This document shows, piece by piece, positions 24,168-33,447 of a stretch of DNA of 64,000 nucleotides (positions are counted from its first letter, which is position 1; each line of letters starts with the position of its first letter). Origin of the DNA: Novosphingobium sp. SG751A. Lineage in GTDB: Bacteria > Pseudomonadota > Alphaproteobacteria > Sphingomonadales > Sphingomonadaceae. The notes below the pieces were generated by a model. That model was not told the DNA's origin and ran no database searches. It saw only the letters and a list, made by a program, of their open reading frames with translations. Location of the stretch: positions 1 through 64,000 of the forward strand of contig NZ_JABGCB010000021.1 in the NCBI RefSeq assembly GCF_013149295.1, in the 5' to 3' direction. Both the position numbers and the translations under genes were made by a program.

Positions 24168-26471
24168 TCAGAACGCGCGCGCCAGCGTCACCACGAAAGC
24201 GCGCCCGCTGCCGATGTAATAGGCAGGCGCCGCGCCGGAAATGACCGTGCCATTGCGCCCTATCGTATCCTGCGCATTCAGGCCCACGCTCTGCACACCC
24301 GAGAGAACACGCGGATTGGTGATGTTGATCGCATTCACCCGCAGGTCGGTCCGCTTGCCATCGATCCATTCAGCCAGATGCATACCCACCGACAGGTCGA
24401 GCGTGGCATAGGCCGAGATGCTCTCGTCATTCATGAAGGTGGAATATTGGCGGCCCACATATTTCAGCGCGGTGCTGCCGAACAGACGCCCGTCATCATA
24501 GGTGCTGCCCACGCCGAACTGGAAGCTGGGGCTGGACACAGCCTGCTTGCCCCTGGTCGGCAGCCAGTCATTGCCCACGGCCAGATCGCTGTCGATCCGC
24601 GTGTGCAGATATTCGCCCGAGAGATAGAGGCTTACTCCCTTGGCCGGGCGCCAGTCGATCTCGCCGTCTAGGCCATAGGAAGTCTGGCTGCCCGCGTTGA
24701 TCGTGGAATAGACCAGCGCACCGCCGCTGTCGATCACGGTGGACAATTGGCGGTTGCGGAAATGGTAATGGAAGCCCGTCAGCGAGAAGGACAGGTTCGG
24801 CCCGATATAGCGATAGCCCAGTTCCTGCGACACCGAATATTCATTCTTCAGCGCAGTCGTGCCCTGCGTACTGATCTCACCATAATCATAGGTGTTGTAG
24901 AGCGTATATTCATTGGGCGCGCGAAAATTGGTGGTAATATTGGCGAACATCTGCTGCCGCTCGTCGATCCGGTAATGCAGCGCGGCGCGGGGCAGCGCGG
25001 CGAAACTGTCGAAATGCACGCCCGATTGCGGACCGGGCAGGAAATTGCGCCCGCTGTGCAGCACATCGACGCCCTTGAAGCCCACATCAGCGGTCAGCCG
25101 GTCGGTGAGCGCGATGCTGTCGGCAAGGAAGAAGGCTTTGGAAATGGTCAGCGTCCGCGCATTCTCATAGGCGAGCAGGCGGCCATCGGCGGTGCGGATG
25201 GCCTTGTCCTGATAGCCCCATTCGTCGGCCACCTGCCCATCGGCGCCCACCGAGGTGTAAGACTGTATCACGCGGTCATTGCCGTAATCGAACCAAACTC
25301 CCGCGGTCAGACGATGGGCGCCTGTCTGCAAGGTCAGCTTGGTCACATTGCCCCCGCGAAACTGGTTGCCGGTCCAGTTGCCCAGCACCGTGGCCACGCC
25401 ATTGACATCCGCACCGGGCAGCGTGATCGGCTGGGTCAGCGCCTCGGTGCCAAGGTAATTGCCAGTGGCGGCCAGTTGGGTGCCATAGGGCGAATTGCCA
25501 TAGCCCCATTGCAGATAGGTGGTGGTGTCGAGGCTAAGCCGGTCATTGAAGCGCAGATGGACCGGAGCCGAGAGATAGATGTTGCGGAAAGGGGCGCGAT
25601 AGAAACGCCAGTAATTGGTGTCGCCGGTCGTGTAATTCTTCTCGAAATTATACCCGCGCCCATAGGTCTGCCAATCGGCCAGCGTCGGGCCGGGATAGGC
25701 CGAGGTCTTGGCCGAATTGAACGAGACAGCCAGGCTGGCCCGGTTGCCCTCGCCCCATTCCTTCAACAGCTTGGCGTCAACATGGTTGCGCAGGTCATAG
25801 CCCGCCCCCCGCCAGTTATCGGCCCGGTTGTTCGAATAGGAAACAAAGGCGCGCACTCCGCTGTTGCCGATCAGGCCGGTGTCAAACCGGACAAAGGCGC
25901 GCCGCTCTTTATAGGAACCCAGCGAGAAATCGACCAAAGCGCCGCGCTTTTTCGCCGGATCATCAAGGCTGAGCGAGAGCAGTCCGCCCGCCGTGCCCAG
26001 CACCGGCGAATCCAGATCGACCGCGCCCTGCGCCAATGCCACCTGCCGCACATTCTCGGCATCGGCGAATTGCGAAGGATAGGCATAGTAATAGCCGATG
26101 TCATTCTGCGGCGCACCTTCCATCAGCACCCCGATCTCATCCTGCCCCAACCCGCGCATGGTCAGGCTGGAACTGGTTGAGAGGCCATAGGGATCGCTGG
26201 AGGACACATTCGCGCCCGGCAGCAGGTTGACCAGTTGAAAGGCGTTGAGCGTGGGCGCCTGCTTGCTGATAAAGGCGGTGGAAATGGCGCTGATCGCCTT
26301 AGGCATGCTCTGATCGGGCAGAAGGCCTTCGGGGTCGGGATGGCCGATGACGCGGATAGCATTGGCATCGGCGGGCGTTTCGGCGGCTTTAGCCTGCGTC
26401 GCAAAACCGGCCATGGCCAGCGCCAGCGCGCTGCAACCCATCAAACGCATACGGATCATATCGGGCATCAT
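24168..26471 (-). CDS. TonB-dependent receptor, probable thiamine uptake
   Basis: A 767-aa outer-membrane receptor, first gene of the riboswitch operon. It has a signal peptide (MRLMGCSALALAMAGFATQA), a plug domain (ISKQAPTLNAFQLVNLLPGA, SSSLTMRGLGQDEIGVLMEG) and a barrel ending GRAFVVTLARAF. Control by TPP points to thiamine, a thiamine phosphate or a precursor as ligand. Two adjacent ATGs (26471, 26468) lie after GAGAGACA; the first is used here. The frame runs further upstream only through the riboswitch. The ribosome site is buried in a 9-bp hairpin, see 26471-26500. Confidence 0.9.
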   Translation of the reverse strand: MMPDMIRMRLMGCSALALAMAGFATQAKAAETPADANAIRVIGHPDPEGLLPDQSMPKAISAISTAFISKQAPTLNAFQLVNLLPGANVSSSDPYGLSTSSSLTMRGLGQDEIGVLMEGAPQNDIGYYYAYPSQFADAENVRQVALAQGAVDLDSPVLGTAGGLLSLSLDDPAKKRGALVDFSLGSYKERRAFVRFDTGLIGNSGVRAFVSYSNNRADNWRGAGYDLRNHVDAKLLKEWGEGNRASLAVSFNSAKTSAYPGPTLADWQTYGRGYNFEKNYTTGDTNYWRFYRAPFRNIYLSAPVHLRFNDRLSLDTTTYLQWGYGNSPYGTQLAATGNYLGTEALTQPITLPGADVNGVATVLGNWTGNQFRGGNVTKLTLQTGAHRLTAGVWFDYGNDRVIQSYTSVGADGQVADEWGYQDKAIRTADGRLLAYENARTLTISKAFFLADSIALTDRLTADVGFKGVDVLHSGRNFLPGPQSGVHFDSFAALPRAALHYRIDERQQMFANITTNFRAPNEYTLYNTYDYGEISTQGTTALKNEYSVSQELGYRYIGPNLSFSLTGFHYHFRNRQLSTVIDSGGALVYSTINAGSQTSYGLDGEIDWRPAKGVSLYLSGEYLHTRIDSDLAVGNDWLPTRGKQAVSSPSFQFGVGSTYDDGRLFGSTALKYVGRQYSTFMNDESISAYATLDLSVGMHLAEWIDGKRTDLRVNAINITNPRVLSGVQSVGLNAQDTIGRNGTVISGAAPAYYIGSGRAFVVTLARAF

Positions 26472-26500
26472 TGTCTCTCGCACTCCATGGGGAGAGACAA
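26471..26500 (-). promoter_or_regulatory. ribosome-site-sequestering hairpin (riboswitch expression platform)
   Basis: On the mRNA, TTGTCTCTC pairs perfectly with GAGAGACAA (9 bp, 12-base loop), which contains the ribosome-binding region and first base of the start codon. It lies directly after the TPP aptamer, so ligand binding probably controls translation. No oligo-U terminator is seen in the leader. Confidence 0.6.
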
Positions 26501-26514
26501 CGGACCTGCCGCCA

Positions 26515-26604
26515 ACCCTCCCTACGCCGGTATCAACCGGATCAGGTTCAGCGGGTCGTGGTCTGCTGACCACCTCTCAGCCGCGCATAGCGGCCCCCCG
26601 GGGA
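26515..26604 (-). promoter_or_regulatory. TPP riboswitch (THI element)
   Basis: Read on the minus strand, the leader contains the conserved TPP aptamer blocks in order: GGGGGGCC, GGCTGAGAGG, a variable stem (TGGTCAGCAGACCA), ACCCGCTGAACCTGATC, then CCGGTTGATACCGG and CGTAGGGA. The spacing and the CTGAGA / CTGATC / GTAGGGA signatures are diagnostic. It controls the receptor-kinase-PnuT operon. A hairpin over the start codon downstream is the likely output. Confidence 0.95.
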
Positions 26605-26711
26605 TGAGCGCCCTCTAGGCCTTCTTAGCGCCGGTGAAAAGACCTGTTGCGCAGGAAAAGCCGCAACCCGAGCCACTGGCGGGCTGGACGGGCAGGCCAT
26701 ATAGTTCGGGC

Positions 26712-27572
26712 ATGACACAGACACCCCGCTTTCATCGCATCGGTATTCTGGGCACAGGCCGCGTGGCGCGCGCGCTGGCGTTGGGATTGACGGAATGGTC
26801 GGAGCTGCCGCTGATGGTCTGGGGCCGCTTGCGCGAGCATGTCGGGCGGATGGGCGGCGAGGAAGCGCAGAGTGTGGCGCAACTGGCCGAAGACTGCGAT
26901 GTGATCGCGCTGGCCGTGTCGGATGATGCGCTGAACAGCGTCACGGCCGAACTGGCTGCCGTGTGGCCGGAAAATGGCGCGGGCTTCGTCTTCCATGTCA
27001 GCGGGCGCTCTGGTTTGGCCTCGCTCGAACCGCTTGCCTTGCGCGGCGCGAGGACAGCGGCGATCCATCCGGCGATGACCTTTACCGGCGATGCTCCTGC
27101 GGAACTGCGCCGCATGGCGGGCGCCCGTTTTGCCGTGACCACCGCCGAGCGCGATGCCGCCGCCATCGCCCACCGGCTGGTTGCAGCGCTGGGCGGCGTG
27201 GCGGTCGATATTGCCGAGGCGCAACGCCCGCTTTACCACGCCGCGCTGTGCCATGCGGCCAATCATCTGGTCACGCTGATGGCCGGGTCGATGGATGCGC
27301 TGGCTTTTGCCGGGGTGGACGATGGGGCGGCGCTGTTGGCCCCGCTGGTGCGGGCGGCACTGGATAACAGTCTGGCCATGGGTTTCGATGCGCTGTCGGG
27401 GCCGCTGCTGCGCGGCGACGGCGAGACGATCGGCGGCCATATAACGGCGCTGGAGCGGGATTGCCCGGAGATGCTGCCTGCCTATCGGGCCATGGCCCGC
27501 GCGACGCTTGATAAGCTGGAACGAGTTGGGGCGCCTCCCTCCGTCAAACTGCGCCGAGCTATCGACGGGTGA
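26712..27572 (+). CDS. DUF2520 Rossmann-fold protein
   Basis: A 286-aa cytoplasmic protein. The N-terminal Rossmann fold starts IGILGTGRVARALALGL with a GxGxxA/G nucleotide motif. The C-terminal helical DUF2520 domain has the typical AIHPAMTFTGD and PLYHAALCHAANHLVTLM segments. Overall it resembles the F420-dependent NADP reductase / 6-phosphogluconate-dehydrogenase class of small oxidoreductases; the reaction is not established for this family. The ATG at 26712 is the one directly before the fold. It is divergent from the TPP-riboswitch operon. No functional link to thiamine is visible. Confidence 0.85.
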   Translation: MTQTPRFHRIGILGTGRVARALALGLTEWSELPLMVWGRLREHVGRMGGEEAQSVAQLAEDCDVIALAVSDDALNSVTAELAAVWPENGAGFVFHVSGRSGLASLEPLALRGARTAAIHPAMTFTGDAPAELRRMAGARFAVTTAERDAAAIAHRLVAALGGVAVDIAEAQRPLYHAALCHAANHLVTLMAGSMDALAFAGVDDGAALLAPLVRAALDNSLAMGFDALSGPLLRGDGETIGGHITALERDCPEMLPAYRAMARATLDKLERVGAPPSVKLRRAIDG

Positions 27573-27713
27573 TGGGTTCTCAGACCTGATCTTGATCCTG
27601 TTTCGTGTGAAGCTCAGGTGGGCGAAATCCGGCCGCCGAAGAGAAGGCGATCCGGGGGCGGGGATGCCGCTGATCGCGGAGGGTGGCGCAAGAATAATCC
27701 TATACTACTGATA

Positions 27714-27729
27714 TTAAATAATAATTTAA
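27714..27729. promoter_or_regulatory. AT-rich inverted repeat upstream of the carbohydrate receptor
   Basis: TTAAAT-AATA-ATTTAA is a perfect 6-bp inverted repeat in an AT-rich stretch, 105 bp before the receptor start. Its part ATTAAATAAT reads ATTATTTAAT on the other strand, close to ATTATTTCAA and ATTAATTCAA found before the GH2 and GH3 genes of the same locus. Candidate operator for the locus regulator. The rest of 27573-27833 holds no gene. Confidence 0.35.
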
Positions 27730-27833
27730 GGTTTAAAAAATTCCTTTGACGACCAAGCCCGCCTGAGGCAAATAGATAAAACAAATTGCTTTAATGAGTC
27801 TCCAAAAAGGCTCGCCCCAGGAGAGGAATCCCC

Positions 27834-30800
27834 ATGCGATCAAAGGCCAACCGGTCTGGTGTTTTGTCCTGCGCCGTTTCCGCGCTTGCCATTGCCCTGC
27901 CCACCTTCATGCCCGGAACCGCGCTTGCGGCCGACGCCCCGGCCCCAGCCGCCGCTGCTCCTGACCCGGACGCCCCCGGCATCATCGTGACCGGTATCCG
28001 CGCCTCCATCGAGCGCGCGGTCAGCATCAAGCGCAATGCCACCAGCATTGTCGATGCGATCTCGGCGCAGGATATCGGCAAGCTGCCCGACGCCACCATC
28101 TCGGACTCGCTCCAGCGCATTCCCGGCGTTCAGATCCGCCGCGATGCGGGCGAAGGCAGCACGGTCAACGTGCGCGGCCTGCCGCAGGTGGTCACGCTGA
28201 TGAATGGCGAAGCCTTCCTTGGCGCCGGGTCGATCACCTCGGTCCAGCCCAATTTCACCGACATCCCCTCGCAGCTTTTCTCTGGCGCCAGCGTCATCAA
28301 AAGCTCGACCGGATCGATGCTCTCGGCGGGCATTTCCGGCACCATCGACCTCAAGACGCGCCGCCCCTTTGATCTGAAATCCGGCGTGCATGGCGCGATT
28401 TCTGTCGATGGCGGATCGGGTTCGAACACCAAGAAATTCGATCCCCATTTCAACGGGCTGGTGTCCTGGCGCAATGATAATGTCGGCTTCATGCTCTCGG
28501 CGGCCTATTCCAAGGACCATCTGGGCAATTCCTATTCGGGTATCCAGCGCGACTATGGCGGGCGTCTGGCCGATGAATCGCTGGCCAACGCCACCGGCTA
28601 TGGCGGTTTCCGCTTCGACAATCCCAATCGCGGCACCAACGTGCCCGGCGGCATCGATGTCAACGGCAATGGCACCGCCACCGACTCCTTCTTCTCGCCC
28701 CAGGCCCATACCGGCTGGAACCGCGTGACGGAACGCGAGCGCATCGGCGTCAACGGATCGTTTCAGGCGCATCTGAGCGATACGCTCGAATTCGTGGCCG
28801 ATGGTTTCTATACCAAGCAAAACCAGTACACCGGCACCTCTGGTTTCCAGATGCAGGGCGTCAACTGGCAGGCCGCCGATTTCGTGCCGGGGCAGAGCCG
28901 CGACACCGGATCGCTGATCAACGGCTTCCATTTCAACACGACGCAAAAGTACAATTACACGCTGCAGAATTTCGACAGCTATTCCGAACTCAACCGCGCC
29001 ATTTCGGACTCGACCAATCTCAACGCCGAATTGCGTTATAAGGGCGAGAAGCTGAAGCTGACGCTGCGCGGCGTGTATGGAAAGGCCAATTACAAGCTCG
29101 ACAACAGCTATGCGCAATTCTCGCTGTCGGACGGTACGCAATGGTTCAACGGCGTAGGCACTTATCCGGCCTCGCTGGGCGGCAATCGCACCTTCAACCC
29201 TCTGGGCTATACCTATAATACCCTGCCCGCGACGGTTGATTATACCGGATCCTCGGTCAATTTCGCGCTGCCCAGCCAGTTGACCAACGAATTGGGCAAC
29301 AAGAGCGCCTATGCGCTCAAGACGATTTCGTCGGAAGGCAACCAGCGTTCGAATGCGGACATGAAGGTCCTGCGTCTGGACGGCGCCTATGAATTCAACA
29401 ACAGCTTCAACGTCGAATTCGGCCTGCGCTATGGCGACCGCAGCGCGCAGCAGACCGTGTTCGACCGCGCTGCTCCGCTTTATGGCGGCAATGGCGCGTC
29501 AAACCCGGCCGGTTGCTATGTCAAGTGGAAGGCCTTCGACGTTCAGATGAACGATCCTTCCTGCTATGCCACCAATGGTTCGGGCCAGTATCTGACCGCC
29601 GGGCTGACCCGCCTTGCCACCGATCCCAGCTTGTCGGGCCTGCTTACGCAATCCAGCCTGCCGGTTGGCGGGGTCGGCTCGATCTATACGATCAACCCCA
29701 TGGCGATGCGCGACCCGCTGGCTTTCCAGAACAGCTTCTATCCGGGCAACAAGGAATTCGTGCAGCCGGGCCAGACCTTCTCGGTCGGGTTCAAGCAATG
29801 GTCGGGCTTTGCCCAGCTCAATTATGCCGGTGAGATCGGCTCGATGGGTTTCCACGCCAATGGCGGCCTGCGCATCATCAACACGCGCCTGCATGTCATC
29901 CAGCATCTGGCCGGTTCGCCCCAGCCCTATGGCCTGCCCAACACCGATGCGGGCACGCTGATCACGGATCGTTCCTTCACCGATTTCCTGCCCGCCTTCA
30001 ACGCCTCGCTTGATGTGACGAGCAAGCTGCGGGTGCGCGCGGCGGTGGCCAAGAACATGACCCCGCTCAACCTCGACCAGTGGGGCGGCGGGCTTAACCT
30101 GAACTATGCTATTGATACCACGACCAATCCGCCGGTATTCCATGTGGCGGGCGGCAGCTCGAACGGCAACCCGCAGCTCGATCCGTGGCGCTCGACGAAT
30201 TATGACGTGTCGCTGGAATATTATCTTGGCCGCACCAGCGTGATCAGTCTTGCGCTGTTCCGCATCGACGTAAAGAGCTTTATCCAGAGCGCTACGGTGA
30301 TGCGCAACAACATCCCCGATCTCGACGGCGTCGTACGCTCGACCGTGCCCATCACCACAAATGTGCAAGGCAAGGGCGGCAAGCTGCAAGGCGTTGAAGT
30401 GGGAGGCAAATATGGCTTCGACTTCCTGCCGGGCTGGCTGGGTGGTTTTGGCATCGACGCCAATTACACCTATTCGGACTCCTCCTCGGGCAATTACGAC
30501 CTGTCGGGCGCCAAGGAACCGTTCCACGACAACTCCAAGCATCAGATCAACGCAGCCGTCTGGTATGAAAAATATGGCCTTCAGGCGCGCGTGGCATGGA
30601 ACTATCGCTCCAAGCGCGCCGAACAGTCCGATTTTGCCGGTATCGCGGGCATGACACTGTATCAGGCGCCGACCAATTACATCGACGCCTCGGTGTCCTA
30701 TGATGTGAACAAGCAGGTGACGATCTTTGCGCAAGGATCGAACCTGACCAAGGAATCGGAACATTACTTCCTCGTCTGGCCGGATCTGAAGGCCTTTAAC

Positions 30801-30848
30801 AACCTCTACGAACGCCGCTTCCAGATCGGCGCCCGCGCAAGGTTCTAA
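27834..30848 (+). CDS. TonB-dependent receptor, Xanthomonas/Caulobacter carbohydrate type (TIGR01782-like)
   Basis: A 1004-aa outer-membrane receptor of the long form typical of alphaproteobacterial and xanthomonad sugar-uptake loci. It has a signal peptide (cleavage after ALA), then IIVTGIRASIERAVSIKRNA, the plug signatures SIVDAISAQDIGKLPDATIS and SLQRIPGVQIRRDAGEGSTV, and a barrel ending RRFQIGARARF. The ATG follows AGGAGAGGAA. It is followed by a strong terminator, then halogenase, sugar kinase and glycosidase genes, so it most likely imports an oligosaccharide, by context a mannan- or galactomannan-derived one. Confidence 0.93.
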   Translation: MRSKANRSGVLSCAVSALAIALPTFMPGTALAADAPAPAAAAPDPDAPGIIVTGIRASIERAVSIKRNATSIVDAISAQDIGKLPDATISDSLQRIPGVQIRRDAGEGSTVNVRGLPQVVTLMNGEAFLGAGSITSVQPNFTDIPSQLFSGASVIKSSTGSMLSAGISGTIDLKTRRPFDLKSGVHGAISVDGGSGSNTKKFDPHFNGLVSWRNDNVGFMLSAAYSKDHLGNSYSGIQRDYGGRLADESLANATGYGGFRFDNPNRGTNVPGGIDVNGNGTATDSFFSPQAHTGWNRVTERERIGVNGSFQAHLSDTLEFVADGFYTKQNQYTGTSGFQMQGVNWQAADFVPGQSRDTGSLINGFHFNTTQKYNYTLQNFDSYSELNRAISDSTNLNAELRYKGEKLKLTLRGVYGKANYKLDNSYAQFSLSDGTQWFNGVGTYPASLGGNRTFNPLGYTYNTLPATVDYTGSSVNFALPSQLTNELGNKSAYALKTISSEGNQRSNADMKVLRLDGAYEFNNSFNVEFGLRYGDRSAQQTVFDRAAPLYGGNGASNPAGCYVKWKAFDVQMNDPSCYATNGSGQYLTAGLTRLATDPSLSGLLTQSSLPVGGVGSIYTINPMAMRDPLAFQNSFYPGNKEFVQPGQTFSVGFKQWSGFAQLNYAGEIGSMGFHANGGLRIINTRLHVIQHLAGSPQPYGLPNTDAGTLITDRSFTDFLPAFNASLDVTSKLRVRAAVAKNMTPLNLDQWGGGLNLNYAIDTTTNPPVFHVAGGSSNGNPQLDPWRSTNYDVSLEYYLGRTSVISLALFRIDVKSFIQSATVMRNNIPDLDGVVRSTVPITTNVQGKGGKLQGVEVGGKYGFDFLPGWLGGFGIDANYTYSDSSSGNYDLSGAKEPFHDNSKHQINAAVWYEKYGLQARVAWNYRSKRAEQSDFAGIAGMTLYQAPTNYIDASVSYDVNKQVTIFAQGSNLTKESEHYFLVWPDLKAFNNLYERRFQIGARARF

Positions 30849-30876
30849 CGCTCTCCACCCTCCAACCCCTCCCCTT

Positions 30877-30928
30877 CGGGCGGCCTTGCAGCGCCGTATA
30901 GGCCACGCAAAGCCGCCCGTTTTTTTTG
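30877..30928 (+). terminator. intrinsic terminator after the carbohydrate receptor
   Basis: CGGGCGGC (30877-30884) pairs with GCCGCCCG (30912-30919), with further TTGC/GCAA pairing inside, followed by eight or more T. It separates the abundant receptor transcript from the halogenase gene, possibly with partial read-through. Confidence 0.9.
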
Positions 30929-30953
30929 AGGCCCGGTTTTTAGGAGCGCCGCG

Positions 30954-32516
30954 ATGCCAGACTTCGATCATCAGAACGCCCCTCCCGGCGCAATCCGCTC
31001 GGTAGTGGTGGCGGGCGGCGGCACGGCGGGCTGGATGGCGGCCATTTATCTGGCCGCAAGGCTGGAAGGCCGGGGAATTGCCGTCACGGTCATTGAATCC
31101 AGCGCCATCGGCACAATCGGCGTGGGCGAGGCAACCGTTCCGGCCATCCGCGATTTCTTCAAAGTGATTGGTCTGCATGACTTCGATGTGCTGCGCGCGA
31201 CCGCAGGCACGCCCAAACTGGGCATAGACTTCGCCGGATGGGCGGGCGAGGATACGCGCTTTTTCCACCCTTTCGGTCTTTACGGTCTACCCTCGCGCGG
31301 GGTGCCTTTTCACCACTACTGGCTCAAGCTGGCCCATGCCGGGCTGGGGCGCGATCTGGGCGATTACAGTCTTTGCACCGAAATGGCCCGCAACGGCGCC
31401 TTCATGCTGCCGGTGGACAATCCGGTCAATGATCTGGCCGTGTTCGACTGGGCCGTCCATTTCGACGCCTCACGCTTTGCCGCCATGCTGCGCGATCTGG
31501 GCCGTCAGCGCGGGGTCCGGCTGATCGACGATGTGATTACACGCACGGTGATCGACCCACAGAGCGGCCATATCGCTTCGCTCGAAACCCAGAGCGGCCT
31601 TTCCATCACCGGCGATTTGTTCATCGACTGCACCGGTTTCCGCTCGCTCCTGCTGGGCGAAGCCATGGGCAGTTCATGGGTGGACTGGACCGACATGCTC
31701 CCCTGCGACCGGGCGGTGGCCATGCCCTGCGCAGCCGCGGGCGGCTTTGACCGACCCTATACTACCAGCACCGCGCGCAAGGCGGGCTGGCAATGGCGTA
31801 TTCCCCTGCAACACCGCGTGGGCAATGGCTATGTCTATTCCTCGGCCCATATCAGCGATGATGAAGCCGTTGCCACTTTGCGCGCCAATCTTGAAGGCGA
31901 GGCCCTGGCCGAACCCAACCTGATCCGCTTTGGCGCAGGGCACAGGCGGGACTTCTGGCGGGGCAATTGCGTTGGCGTCGGGCTGGCAGCGGGCTTTCTT
32001 GAACCGCTGGAATCCACGTCGATCACGCTCATTCAAACCGCGCTGGAAAAGCTCGTCGATCTGTTTCCCGACCGGACCTGCGCCCCTGCGCTGGCGGATG
32101 AATTCAACCGCGCCACCACGCTGGAATATGAGCGCATCCGCGACTTTCTCATCCTGCATTACCACGCCAATCGCCGCCATGGCGAACCGCTGTGGGACCA
32201 TATGCGCGGCGCGCCGTTGCCTGAAAAGCTGACCCATAAGCTGTCCCTCTGGCGCGCGCGTGGCAAACTGGTGCGCTATGAATGGGAAGCCTTTTTCGAT
32301 CCAAGCTGGCTGAGCATGTATGCCGGTTTCGGCATGATGCCTGCCGCGCATGATCCGATGGCCGATTATTTCAACGATGCGCAGGTCGTCGAAGCCCTCG
32401 ACCATATGCGCGAGGCGATCAGGGCGGCTGCCGCCCATGCCCGCCCTGCCCGCGATTTTCTAGCCCGGCTTGCCCCACAGACAGCCCGCGCCGCCGCGCC
32501 CTTCGGCGTTGGCTGA
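30954..32516 (+). CDS. tryptophan-halogenase-like flavin-dependent enzyme
   Basis: A 520-aa FAD enzyme of the PrnA/RebH family. The GGGTAGW FAD motif is at 21-27, IGVGEATVPAI follows, and the halogenase-diagnostic WQWRIP motif is at 279-284. Lys88 in GTPKLGIDF aligns by eye with the catalytic Lys of PrnA (Lys79), and Glu353 in EPLEST with its Glu346. The parts needed for hypohalous-acid chemistry therefore look present. No signal peptide is seen; a flavin reductase partner is not encoded nearby. Genes of this type commonly sit beside long TonB receptors in sugar-utilisation loci of this group, with unknown role. The start follows TTAGGAGCG. The natural substrate cannot be inferred. Confidence 0.88.
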   Translation: MPDFDHQNAPPGAIRSVVVAGGGTAGWMAAIYLAARLEGRGIAVTVIESSAIGTIGVGEATVPAIRDFFKVIGLHDFDVLRATAGTPKLGIDFAGWAGEDTRFFHPFGLYGLPSRGVPFHHYWLKLAHAGLGRDLGDYSLCTEMARNGAFMLPVDNPVNDLAVFDWAVHFDASRFAAMLRDLGRQRGVRLIDDVITRTVIDPQSGHIASLETQSGLSITGDLFIDCTGFRSLLLGEAMGSSWVDWTDMLPCDRAVAMPCAAAGGFDRPYTTSTARKAGWQWRIPLQHRVGNGYVYSSAHISDDEAVATLRANLEGEALAEPNLIRFGAGHRRDFWRGNCVGVGLAAGFLEPLESTSITLIQTALEKLVDLFPDRTCAPALADEFNRATTLEYERIRDFLILHYHANRRHGEPLWDHMRGAPLPEKLTHKLSLWRARGKLVRYEWEAFFDPSWLSMYAGFGMMPAAHDPMADYFNDAQVVEALDHMREAIRAAAAHARPARDFLARLAPQTARAAAPFGVG

Positions 32517-32544
32517 CCACACTTATCCCCTTGGAGAATACCTT

Positions 32545-33438
32545 ATGACACTTCGCATTGCCGGCATTGAACTGGGCGGCACGAAATGCGTTGCCACACT
32601 CGGCGATGGCGAAGGGCATGTGCTGGAACAGACCACCGTGCCCACCACGCAGCCCGACAACACTTTGCCCGCGCTCTCCGCCATTTTGGCCGGTTGGGCG
32701 GGAAAGGCCCCGTTTGACGCGCTGGGCATCGGCTCATTCGGCCCGGTGGGCCTGACGCCGGGCACGCCCGATTTCGGCCATATCACCGCCACCGCCAAGC
32801 CGGGCTGGCGCGACACCGATGTGCTTCATACGCTTTGCGCGCCTTACGACGTGCCATGCCATTTCGACACCGATGTTAATGCCGCCGCTCTGGCCGAACA
32901 GCGCTGGGGCGCGGCGCAGGGGCTGCAGGATTTCGCCTATGTCACCGTGGGCACCGGGGTGGGGGTCGGCCTGATCGTGAATGGTCATGCCACGCGCGGG
33001 TTGGGCCATTGCGAGATGGGCCATATCCGCGTCCCCCGTTTGGCTGGCGACACATGGCCGGGCCATTGCCCCTATCACGGCGATTGCGTCGAAGGTCTGG
33101 CCGCAGGGCCTGCCATCAAGGCACGGCTGGGCCAGGATCATGTGCATGACATCCCTGCCGACGATCCCCTGTGGGACAGCGTGGCCCATGCGCTGGCGCA
33201 AATGTGCCACGCCATGCTGATGACCACCGGCCCGCGCCGAATCCTGATCGGCGGCGGCGTGGCCAATGGCCAGCCCCATCTGCGCGCGATGATCGAACGC
33301 CATGTCCGCGACAGCGTGGCAGGCTATATTCCGCTGCCGAAGGAAACCTTCATTCTGGCTCCCGGTCTTGGCGATCAGGCCGGCCCCTTGGGGGCCATCG
33401 CGCTGGGCCTCAACGCGATGGAGGAGCAGGCGCGCTGA
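32545..33438 (+). CDS. ROK-family sugar kinase (fructokinase/mannokinase type)
   Basis: A 297-aa cytoplasmic hexokinase of the ROK family. The phosphate-binding N-terminus IAGIELGGTKCVATLG, the catalytic Asp in FDTDVNAAALAEQRWGAA, TVGTGVGVGLIVNG, and a zinc site formed by a His and cysteines in GHCEMGHIRV...HCPYHGDCVEG are all visible. The last is typical of the fructokinase group. It would phosphorylate fructose or mannose; with mannose-6-phosphate isomerase in the same locus, mannose is a sensible substrate. The ATG at 32545 follows TTGGAG. It lies 28 bp after the halogenase gene, probably one transcript. Confidence 0.9.
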   Translation: MTLRIAGIELGGTKCVATLGDGEGHVLEQTTVPTTQPDNTLPALSAILAGWAGKAPFDALGIGSFGPVGLTPGTPDFGHITATAKPGWRDTDVLHTLCAPYDVPCHFDTDVNAAALAEQRWGAAQGLQDFAYVTVGTGVGVGLIVNGHATRGLGHCEMGHIRVPRLAGDTWPGHCPYHGDCVEGLAAGPAIKARLGQDHVHDIPADDPLWDSVAHALAQMCHAMLMTTGPRRILIGGGVANGQPHLRAMIERHVRDSVAGYIPLPKETFILAPGLGDQAGPLGAIALGLNAMEEQAR

Positions 33439-33447
33439 CGGCGCCTG
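33427..33447. terminator. short hairpin between convergent kinase and ROK regulator genes
   Basis: CAGGCGC pairs with GCGCCTG (7 bp, 7-base loop) at the junction of two convergent genes only ten bases apart. There is no U-run, so function as a terminator is uncertain. Confidence 0.35.

Noticed and set aside
24747..26180. 477-codon plus-strand frame opposite the thiamine receptor
   Set aside because: Antisense shadow caused by GC-rich codon use; no motifs, no ribosome site.
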